Source: Globodera rostochiensis
Lineage: Eukaryota; Nematoda; Chromadorea; Rhabditida; Heteroderidae
Reading direction: 5' to 3'
Length of the DNA: 64,000 bases
NCBI GenBank assembly: GCA_018350325.1
Contig: JAEVLN010000015.1
Coordinates: 690,898-754,897, forward strand
Position numbers and translations under genes: made by a program. The notes beneath the pieces were generated by a model. The model did not search any database and was not told the origin of the DNA. It saw nothing but the letters and a program-made list of their open reading frames with translations. This document shows positions 51,373 to 60,358 of this stretch, in pieces (position 1 is the stretch's first letter; every line of letters starts with the position of its first letter).

Positions 51373-51593
51373 AGAGTTGTTCCATTCATTGTCCCTCACT
51401 TGTTGCGGAGTAGTTTTTGAATTGTTCCATGAGAAATTGAATTCTCGTTGTTCCATGATAAATTGAATGAATACTCGTTGTCCAATGATAAAATGTGATT
51501 TGACTGTGTTAATCTGGAAGACACCAATATTTGATTATATATAATTTTGTTTTTAATTATTTTTACATTGTTTTAAGAGTTTTGCGTCAAAAA

Positions 51594-52080
51594 ATGTGCG
51601 AATTTTCAAGCGGTGGGGCGAATAGCAGGCGGGAAACGGCTGAACACCCGGCAGCAAATGGTTCTGTTGACAAAAAGCGTAAGGGGAGTGGAGAACAACA
51701 GCAGCCGACGACCGCTGAGAAGACGGAGGAGTTGCATGCACCGACCGTGAAAGAAGGGGTAAAACGGGGGTGCTTATCCGGGGGTGTAGCTAGCTGCTGA
51801 TTGATTCGTTTTTATCCGAAAATCAAGTCTTCGTCCATCCCCGGAGTAGTGCAACTGCAGCATGTTTCAGTAATGCCAACCCCGAATTGGGCTTTTTATT
51901 ATTTTGTTGTTTGTCTGGCTGAACTTGTGCGCGTTTCATTCCATTCACTACTTCCAAAAGGTTGCCGATGTGGAAGGCGGAGCCAGCAGCAGTACCGGCG
52001 GTGGTGGCGGTTGGATGAGCCGAATCCCGTCGATGTACCCGTGGGTGCAAAGTTATTTGCCGGAAATTGTAAATTATTAG
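51594..52080 (+). CDS. Small ORF upstream of TAMM41, uncertain 3' end
   Basis: Exons 51594-51758 and 51961-52080 give 94 residues starting MCEFSSGGANSRRETAEHP, with a Gly/Ser-rich middle and WMSRIPSMYPWVQSYLPEI near the end. The codon after PEI is also a plausible donor (GTAAAT at 52069). It could instead splice to a frame reading FASYAKGAKGAAAVAG (from about 52124) that ends at 52199, or join in phase to the TAMM41 reading frame as an N-terminal extension. A candidate trans-splice acceptor (gttttaag, ending at 51577) precedes the ATG. No homologue recognised. This may be a separate gene in a polycistronic unit or the 5' part of the next gene. Confidence 0.5.
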
Positions 52081-52174
52081 ATTCTTTGCTGCCACCGCAT
52101 TATTTCCCTCCCTCTGAAAGAGTTTGCATCGTATGCGAAAGGGGCAAAAGGTGCAGCCGCAGTTGCAGGTCGGC

Positions 52175-53695
52175 ATGAAGGAGGCAATAGCGGCCTGTAG
52201 GGACGAGGAGGGGCCGTTGCGCGCTCAACTTTTGGACCTTCTCCACGGCGCGTCGTTGCCGCTTGAGAGCGTTTCCCATGCATTCGCTTACGGGTCGGGC
52301 GTCATCGCGCAACGAGGGGAGGACCCCAGCAAAAAAATGGTTGGTTAATTCTTGCTTCTTTTTTTTTGTGAATAACGGAGAATTGTGTCCCACGCAAAGG
52401 TCGACTTTTTGATTGTGTGCAGCGATTCGCTACGTTTCCATCAGAGAAATTTGCTTTTGTATGTGTGCATTTAACGCGATTTTGCAATAGATTTTGAAAA
52501 ATATTGTTTTTTTTTGACAAGGAATCCCAGCCACTACAGTCTTCTGCCTCTGCCTCTGCCTTTGCCTTTGCCTTTGCGATTGCACAACGCGAGTCGGTTG
52601 GATCGAGTGCAACGCTTTTCAGGTGCGCGACTCTACTACAACACGCGTATTCCAACTCGAGGTGGAATTGACCGCTTTTAATTTTGTTTATTTATCACCC
52701 CAAATTTTTGTTTTGCAGGACGTCTGATCAAATATGGAGTCATCCATGTCGAAGACTTGGAGACGGATCTGCTGGATTGGACATGGCTTTACGCGGCCGG
52801 TCGACTACAGAAGCCGGTGTTGGAGGTGTTCAGCAGGGACAAGGAGACAACAATCGACGGGCAAAAAGTGGAGAGAGACATTGACAGAGCCTTTTTCGAC
52901 AATTACAGGGCGGCCACACACGCTGCACTGCTCCAACTCGACGGATGGTTTACGATGGATGTGAGTGGGCATCGGAGTTAGCAACTTTTTTTTGATTACG
53001 TTGTTGCAATTTTTTCTCAACCTTGTCCATCTTCAGCAATTTCTCAACAAAGTTGTGACAATTTCATACGCCGGAGACGTGAGGCGATACTTTGGGGCGG
53101 AGGACCCGCAAAAAGAGGAGAAATTGGTTGCCGGGGCAAGCAGACAGCTGCGGGCACTGTACAAGCCCATACTTGCAGCGTTTGTTTTTTCATTTTTGAG
53201 CCGAGTCATCACAAAAAAAACAACTTCAGTGACCGTGACGTGCACATACACGCGGATGACAGAATCGAACAGGACTGGTAATGGGCTGATGCCCCACCCA
53301 CGCTGACTTTCTATTTATGTGATGGCCAATGAAGCTCCACGCCTATTGTGTTCTTTCGACTCACGCAACTTCCCCGAACGGTCCTTGAGCGGCTGAGCAA
53401 GGCTTATTATCCGCAAAGGAAAACGGCCGACACAGAGGTGGGCAAACCAAGGCTGGCACATTTCCATATCTCTTCTTTTTTTTCCTTGTGTTTTTGTTTA
53501 ATCTGTGTCCTTTCGCTGCAGGAACTGCTTTACCCCATCTCGCATCGTCATGATCTGAGCCAGAATTTCTCCGGTGTCCTTCAGCGCATCGTGTATGAGT
53601 CGAGCTTGAGGCAAAGTGTCAAAAATTTCTGGACGGCGGGCCTGACACAATCGATCCGTTACATAATACCCAAGTTCAAGAAGGGAAGATTTTGA
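52175..53695 (+). CDS. tamm-41: TAMM41, mitochondrial phosphatidate cytidylyltransferase
   Basis: TAM41 makes CDP-diacylglycerol from phosphatidate and CTP at the inner mitochondrial membrane, the entry to cardiolipin synthesis. Eight exons, 52175-52339, 52400-52458, 52522-52661, 52719-52960, 53037-53179, 53230-53277, 53335-53437 and 53522-53695, give 357 residues (human 337). Key matches are HAFAYGSGV (nucleotidyltransferase GS motif), VDFLIVC with the catalytic-type Asp, NPSHYS, LIKYGVIHVEDLETDLLDW, LYAAGRLQKPV, ISYAGDVRRYFG and SSLRQSVKNFWTAG. An unusual run of alternating Leu-Pro codons (LPLPLPLPLPL) sits right after NPSHYS. The ATG at 52175 gives a normal N-terminal length; an upstream in-frame ATG at 52133 is possible. 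The donor at 53180 (GTTTGT) is the only one that keeps frame. Confidence 0.93.
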
Positions 53696-55005
53696 CAATT
53701 CTTTATTTGTATAGTTCATCTGTTGCTTGCCTGATTTCGCTACATAGAGATTATTCTAAAGGCCACCGGTTAGTACAACTTTCAAAGAATTAAATGGTTC
53801 GACAGTGGACAGTTCGGCAGAAATGAATTTTAAATTTCTCAAATTATGCTTAACTGAATATTTACGAGAACGCATATGGATTAGAGAGAGAAAAGGGATT
53901 CGATTCGGGCGGTTGGTTGCCCGCGTCCGGATATATTTTTTGGTCGGGTGGGTATTTCCGGGCGGGTACCGGACCCACCCAGAAGCTTTATGGGCCTAAA
54001 AAATTGCAAGTAAACAATCCAATGAATCAATCGATTTACCATTTTTGCCATACATAAATACAAACACCGTAAATAAACATAACATTCTGGACAATACAAT
54101 CGATCGACAAATACATCCCCAGCAACATGTTACTAACAGGGATGTTATTTTGCCACGGAAACGTGGAACCTTCCACGTTTTGAGGTTTTTTTCCAAGGTT
54201 TAGTATCGAACGGACTTTCTCTCAATTTATTGGACATATTTTAAAAATTTGTAAACATTTCGCCAATATTTGGACCAATTTTCTTATCTAATCTTGTGTA
54301 AAATCTTCAAAAAAAAACGCCAGACCTCTCCTATTCATACATACATATGTAAAAAAGCTCCAAAAAATAAGGCCATTTTTAAAATTTTGATTACAAATTC
54401 TTAACAAAATTGAGTAAAAATTTCAAAATTTTCTCGGCGGCGACCCAGCCCCCCCCCCTAATTTAAAAGAAGCAGAATTCCCCCAAAAAAAACAAAAATT
54501 CAATAAAAAAATGATAAAAAGGCACCCCCTAAAAATCGACTCTTTCCCCCAACTGCCCCCCTCCGAAAAAAATTTCTAGCTATGGGCCTGGCTTCCTTCC
54601 TTCCAGGAGACAACAAAATGTCCGTAAACGTCGCAAGAAGGAGCCACAGAAGGGACGACACACAACTCGCTACTTTTTTTCTGCAAGCTTATTTCCTTAT
54701 AACTTTTTTCAAAGTCAACTAAATCATCATTCTAAAGCTTACAATTAGTAGAAGCTACCAACAAGCAAAGCTAAGCGATTGGACCTCAAAAAAAGAAGCT
54801 TCAAAAATCTGATTTAGGTGGTTGACTTTGAAGAAAGTCATAAGAAAAGTTTGGAAAAAAGTAGCGAGTTGGGTAAATAGCCCACAAAAGCAGTAAATTT
54901 AATACGATTCCAGACATCCATTATTCCCATTCCACGTTAATCCGCTCGAGTTATAATTGTCGCTTAAGTTTTACCTTTTTTAGCTTTCTTAAAAACTGGT
55001 ATTTA
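53696..55005. other. Intergenic, repeat-rich, no gene seen
   Basis: Contains a GC-rich patch near 53900-53990 (cgggtgggtatttccgggcgggtacc), a short gtggaaccttccacgtttt palindrome near 54162-54182, A/T runs, and the long inverted repeat at 54663-54872. No exon structure found. Confidence 0.55.
54663..54872. repeat. Long imperfect inverted repeat, about 210 bp (MITE-like)
   Basis: The left arm (54663-54719) starts caactcgctac and ends tcaaagtcaac. The right arm (54821-54872) starts gttgactttgaag and ends gtagcgagttg. The arms are complementary over about 55 bases with a few mismatches and leave a loop of about 100 bases. No coding capacity. Confidence 0.85.
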
Positions 55006-55810
55006 ATGGAGAAGGAAACGACAACAACACAACGTGAATCGGCAACTCTCACCGCTCAGAAGCGTACGACCATCAGACAAAGTCCCGACAAATATTCTAA
55101 TCACTGATCAGAAATTCCAATTTTTTCAGATTCGAAAGGCCGCAAAGAAAATCCGATTGGAGCCAAAACATCGGTGGACAAACAGCACAAGTGCGAATAC
55201 TGTCCGAAGACGTTTGATTGGCCATCCAAGCTGGAACTCCATACGCGTTACCATACCGATGAGCGCCCGTTCAAAGTGAGAGAAATTGAGGAGTTTCAAA
55301 AAAATAACCGAATTTTTTTATTTAGTGTGACATTTGCAAGAAGCGATTCCACACATCTAGCTGTCTGAAAAGACACACTTTCATCCATTCCAGTGTGCGT
55401 ACGTTCAAAGTGAGAGGAATTGAGGAGTTTCAAAAAATAACCCAATTTTTTATTTAGTGTGACATTTGCAAGAAGGGATTCCACCAATTGGACGGTCTGA
55501 AAGTTCACTCTCTCGTCCATTCCGGTGTGCGTTCGTTCAAAGTGAGAGGAATTGAGGAGTTTTAAAAATAACCCAATTTTATGTTTAGTGTGACATTTGC
55601 AACAAGCGATTCAAACGATCGGGCCATATGAAAAGGCACTCTCTCATCCACTCCGGCGCGCAGCCGTTCAAAGTGAGAAGCGCTGGCCAATAACTGTTAA
55701 AAGTCGTCTATTTTTTGATTTTTCAGAAGTACACGAAAGTCGTGATTGTTCGCCATGAGACGGTTGCGATTGTCTGCCGTGAGACGATGTTTCTGCGCGC
55801 CAAGAATTAG
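55006..55810 (+). CDS. Small C2H2 zinc-finger protein with one finger per exon
   Basis: Six exons, 55006-55063, 55130-55275, 55326-55409, 55458-55541, 55589-55672 and 55727-55810, give 179 residues. Four fingers appear: CEYCPKTF..HTRYH, CDICKKRF..HTFIH, CDICKKGF..HSLVH and CDICNKRF..HSLIH, each joined by a TGExPF-like linker variant (SSVRTFK, SGVRSFK, SGAQPFK). Fingers 2, 3 and 4 are each encoded by exactly 84 bases, and the three introns that separate fingers are nearly identical (50, 48 and 47 bp), so whole exon-intron units were copied. The sixth exon, also 84 bases, lacks the zinc ligands (KYTKVVIVRHETVAIVCRE) and may be a decayed unit. Likely nuclear and DNA-binding. Exon 1 could end at either of two donors. 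Confidence 0.8.
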
Positions 55811-56519
55811 GACGAGTTTTTGGGATCTGTTATATCTACAATAGGATAATTACATATATTGTTTGTTAATTGTGTTTTAATCAGAATGTTCTTCATCATA
55901 TTGTATCATATTTGTTTTGTGTAAAGCACCGACAGACATTTCAACAAACTGCCAAAATTATTGGTAATCGAAGAGCTGGACCCCCCAGATTTTGGAAAAA
56001 TGTATTGCTTTTCTTCAAAACAGACAAAAAGGCTGATGTTCGGTCATTTTTATAAATGTTTATTCAAAGAAACAATTGTGAGCGTAGAGGACAAAAGTCG
56101 TACATTTACAAAAAATGTCCGTCATTAACCGGTTTATAAATGGAAAGCGCGAATTAATGTTTGAAAAAGTGTTTTCCCAATTTTCTGCATAAACTAGGTA
56201 TCTAAAACAGTGATCTCTCTAAACTTTATCTATTGTTGTTGCCTCAAAAATGTTAGCAAAACTCAATGCCAGAAATGTACTACTAGTTAGTGTCTAACAG
56301 GACCGGTTAAACGGAACCGTCAAACGCGTATATTTAGCAGTAGTTTTGTTTTATAGTAAAATAGATTGGCTAATGAATAATATAATATTTCAAACAATTC
56401 AATAACGAATTCTATACGTGTACTACGATATATGTTTCGCGTGTCATAATGTGAAAATAGGCAAATCGAGGGGCGATTGGTGGGGGCGTTTGGTTTGCTC
56501 TAAATGATGAGACGCCCTC
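55811..56519. other. Convergent intergenic region, AT-rich
   Basis: Lies between the zinc-finger gene (+) and the dehydrogenase gene (-). No gene or strong repeat seen. Short ORFs have no splice-consistent partner. Confidence 0.5.
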
Positions 56520-58139
56520 CTAACTACGCCCTGTGTAAGTTTCCATTGTGCGGTTAAATCCAAAAAATCCAGCGATTGCATACACCGCCCGGGCCGGCAT
56601 AAACCTAAACAAATACAGCAATTAATAATACTGAAATTGCCACTCTCACTGAACAACCAACCCACCCCTTAAATGTGGCCACAACATTGGCTGTCCACGG
56701 CAAAAAAAGTTCATCCGCATCAATGAGCACCTAAAAAATCACAGACAACATAACGATTTTTGGAATAAAATTCGGCTTAATTTACCGCGTGTACAATTCG
56801 CTGCACAACGTAGTCAGGGTTTAGAATGGGAAATAGACAACTGTATGACCGGACGCCATCGAACATTCCCGTATTGATGTAGTAGGTGCACACTTTGGTG
56901 GGAAAACAATTTCAAGTTATGTCGGCAAGGCAGATTCTCTTTCAGGACCGTATTTACCATAGGGGACCCCTTTGTTTTGCAAAATTCGTCTTTTTTTGAC
57001 AGTTTCTTAACAAATGTTATAAAATTCCCGCCTATCGGCATCCGGACCTGTCCCATTTAAAAAAGTGAATCGACTTTCCCCTACCTCCCTACCCCGATTT
57101 TTTTTAGATACGGCCCTGGTGTTCTATTCTACTAATTTTTGTTCGGAATATTTGTGTCCGCCCTCACCCAACGCAACTCACCCGTCGTCACGGTGATTGG
57201 AACCCCGAGCTCTATCAGTTCCAGTCTCAGTGCCTCACTGAATCCGACCGTGCCGAATTTGCTGGCGCAGCTGCAAAAGGAAATGAGGAACCATTACGCT
57301 GTTGCAGCTGTTCATCGCTCTCTCACTAGTCCGCGAGGCCGTTGATGCCGGCCACCCCAGCCAACGAAGCGACGTTGACGATGTGCCCCCTTCGTTGTTC
57401 AATCATTGCCGGCAGAAAGGCTTTGACGGTCTGAACAGAACGAAGGGAAAAGCCTACAGACAGTCATAGAGACGTACAAAAAACATCGAAGTGCAATTTA
57501 CGGCCATTGTCTTCTCCATCAATTCGTCGGGACAGTCGAACAGTTTGCGGCCTGACACAATGCCAGCATTGTTCACGAGCACGTCCGGATCACCGACTTC
57601 CTGTTTAACCCTTTCGGCAACTGCGTAAATTGCCTTCCTGTCGCTGAGGTCGATTGTGTAGGCGAAAGACTGAAACGAATTGTAATTTACACAAAATGCA
57701 GCAGATGTTCAAGCAGTACACAACCATGATAATTTGTCAGAAAAGAAACCCGAAATAAATTCCTAAAAAATTCTAACAAACAATGTAGTCATTTCCTCAA
57801 AGTACAACCTCAATGTCGAGCTCGTCCAAAGCCATCTTCGTCTCGGCGTTCAGTCGTTCATTGACATCCCAAAGAACAATTTTGGAGCCCAACTTTCCAA
57901 ACTGTAAAGCCATTGCAAAAAATGAACCATCCTCAAACTGACTGCCTACCACCAACCTTTATCGCCATCAAACGTCCGATTCCACTTCCGCTGCCAGTGA
58001 TCAGCACAATTTGGCCCTTCAATGATTTGCGTGGGAATATGTGAAGAATTGGGATGGCCTTCAAAGCTCCAATCCACCAGTAATACACCGCCTCGCACAA
58101 CGCGTGCAGTAATCGGATAAATCCATTAAAAAACGACAT
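56520..58139 (-). CDS. Short-chain dehydrogenase, SDR16C / RDH10-like
   Basis: This family reduces or oxidises retinoids, steroids or fatty alcohols with NAD(P) at the endoplasmic reticulum or lipid droplets. Eight exons, 58139-57957, 57901-57809, 57669-57478, 57430-57327, 57270-57182, 56892-56786, 56730-56666 and 56604-56520, give 305 residues. An N-terminal hydrophobic segment ([21 protein letters not shown]) precedes the cofactor site ITGSGSGIG. Then come NNAGIVSG, a catalytic serine in VASLAGVAG, and the catalytic YCASK, with the C-terminal INTGMFDG. Residue order matches RDH10-type enzymes more than cytosolic SDRs. The last exon reads [20 protein letters not shown], resembling the RDH10 tail. 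All donors and acceptors agree in phase. Substrate cannot be told. Confidence 0.92.
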
Positions 58140-59180
58140 GACAACAAAAGTTGAGTTGAGCGAATGTCAATTAAAGGGCCGTGTCGAAAAAATAATCAAC
58201 TAAAAATTATTAGCAAATTAGAAATTTGGGTGCAACTTATTTTTCTAGGAATGTTTTAATGGGCTAGGGATCGGATGGATAGACAAGTCGGGCAGGTACC
58301 CGACACGCAACTACCCGAATCAGGTATTTACCCGGTATACGCCCGGGGGTCAAAAAAAAATACCCGCAAGCCCAAATTCAATCTGTTTGCAATTTTTGTA
58401 AGGAAAGTGAATCGATTCTCACAGACAACAGAAATTGGCAATATATGTAACTTCGCAAGAGTGAAAGAAAGTAAAACAAATAAAACTCGGCCGAAGAAAA
58501 TCGGGGGGGGGGGGGGGGGGGAAGGACCAGATGTATTAATCGATCACCGCTGTTATGTAGACGACAGAAAGTGTAAGAAATTAAAGCCACCAACCACGCC
58601 TCCGCCGTAATTTATTAAGAGTTTATTAGGTAGTTTAAATTCAAAGTATAGCGGTGCAACTTTTTTTTTTTCCTATTTTCAAAATTGCTACATATTTATC
58701 AAACTTTGATGATTTTCGCTGCTTTTTGTGTTTTGGGATTTTTGTGGGTTTTAATGGACTACAGCTCAAAAAACGCCATATTTCCAAAGCACTTACCCAA
58801 ATTTAAATTGCTCTACTGATTTCAAACTAATTTTGAACAGCTCCTCTTTCAATGGCCATATCTCAAACATTTCACAATACACTTGGGATTTTAAATGAAA
58901 ATGGGGCTCAATCAATCGTCACCAAACCCATTGCTTTTTCGATTAACGAAAATTAAAACTACCTAATTTTATACAACAACAAAATAAAGACACAAATAAT
59001 TACATAGCAATACATATATACAATCCACGGGGAATATACAAATATACACACGGAGTATACACACCATAAGCCATCAATATGTATCGCATAAATGTCAATT
59101 TGCGCTCCCATCATTCTCCGGGCATCTCCAGCCAGGCGGGCATTGCGCTCAAGCTCCAAAGGGGCCGCCGGTTCGACGAT
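58140..59180. other. Intergenic with poly-G run and GC-rich repeat patch
   Basis: A patch near 58275-58350 has gggcaggtacccgacacg and acccggtatacgcccggg words. A run of about 18 G lies near 58503-58520. The rest, 58620-58960, is AT-rich and includes caaaaaacgccatatt/caatggccatatct text similar in style to 5365-5410. No gene supported. Confidence 0.5.
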
Positions 59181-59685
59181 TCAGCGCACTCTCAACGCCT
59201 CATGCACGCGCTCCGGCCTGTCAGAGGGAGAAGAGTCGCACAGCTTCCTGAAAGCATTCGAATTTAAAATGAAATGTATTTGTTGCATTAAATCACCCAC
59301 CCATAAAGTTTGCGGATCTCCCGTGGAAGGCGTCGGAATTCGTCTGTCTCTGTGAATTTTCTCGCATCGCCGCGCACTTGTCGATTTCGGAGATCGCACG
59401 CCATGGGAGCCTGAAATGAATGGGAGGAATAAATTTCAAAAAACATTTTTGCAAGCAGAAAACAACGCAAACAATTCGTACAGTGCCAAGTCGCGTCTCA
59501 GCGAATCGTCAGCCGGCGCCGTGATGACGAATGAGCCCATCAGAACACCGCAGACGTTGTGCGCGCGATGCGGCCCATTGGCGACCATCAATTCGTTCTC
59601 TTCGACAGATCCGACAATCACTGACTGACTCCTCGTCCCTTTCCATTGCCATTGTGGCGGTTTGTTGTCGAGCGGTTGTTTGTAT
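59180..59685 (-). CDS. Poorly resolved small gene, partial model
   Basis: A firm-looking exon 59685-59482 reads YKQPLDNKPPQWQWKGT and VEENELMVANGPHRAHNVC, then VITAPADDSLRRDLAL. Two more acceptor-flanked segments follow, near 59410-59306 and 59251-59180. They read either APMACDLRNRQVRGDARKF and KLCDSSPSDRPERVHEA in one frame, or LPWRAISEIDKCAAM and SCATLLPLTGRSACM in the phase set by the donor at 59481. The start is unknown; a possible first exon near 59930-59850 does not join in phase. No family recognised. I am confident only that some spliced minus-strand gene lies here. Confidence 0.4.
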
Positions 59686-60358
59686 CTGTAATAAATGAGA
59701 AATGACAATTTGGCAATCAAACAAAAAAAAAACTCTTGTATGGAGGGCCTTGAAAAAATCAAAACATTTTGGAAACGTTCAAAAATTTTAGTAAATTTTG
59801 TAAAAAATTATGAAATTTAAGGAATCCATACAAAACAATAGTTCCTACCTACACAAAAAATTGCACGGCGAACGGCGAATTGTCGTTTGGCGTGGAATAA
59901 TAGGTAATTGTCAGTTGTGAATGTGAGCATAATGCCAAAAATTGAGTTTTTATATGCACCGGTTTTGTTTTTAAATTGAATTCTCATTCAAAACATTCAA
60001 AACGCCAAAAATTTTGTATAAAAGAAAAAGAGATTCGTTGTGGTTCATTCAATTCTCGTCGACGTCAAGCAAGCTCCACTCAGCATAAGGTATGTTAGTT
60101 TAAATTTTCATTTTTTTCCCTCTCTTAATTTTTTTCACTTAGATTGTCGACGCCTGTGCACTGCTCTTCAACATCATCCAGCAAAAGCCAATGCCTTATT
60201 TGTTGAAGAAATCCCCAGGAAAATCAACAATGCCCAGCTTTTCCAAAAATTTCATTTTGCATTTTAAAGCTCTGAACAGTACAACAACAACAACAACAGG
60301 ATGATTTTAAAAGGCCTTACACACTTATTGGTAGCTTAATTAAGCTGACGATAAACAA
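59686..60358. other. Probable promoter and 5' region between divergent genes
   Basis: AT-rich DNA upstream of both the unresolved minus-strand gene and the daf-4-like receptor. A tataaaag word lies near 60017-60024. A short segment 60040-60089 ending in a donor-like gtatgt, with an acceptor at 60144, could be a non-coding first exon of the receptor gene. Confidence 0.4.
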
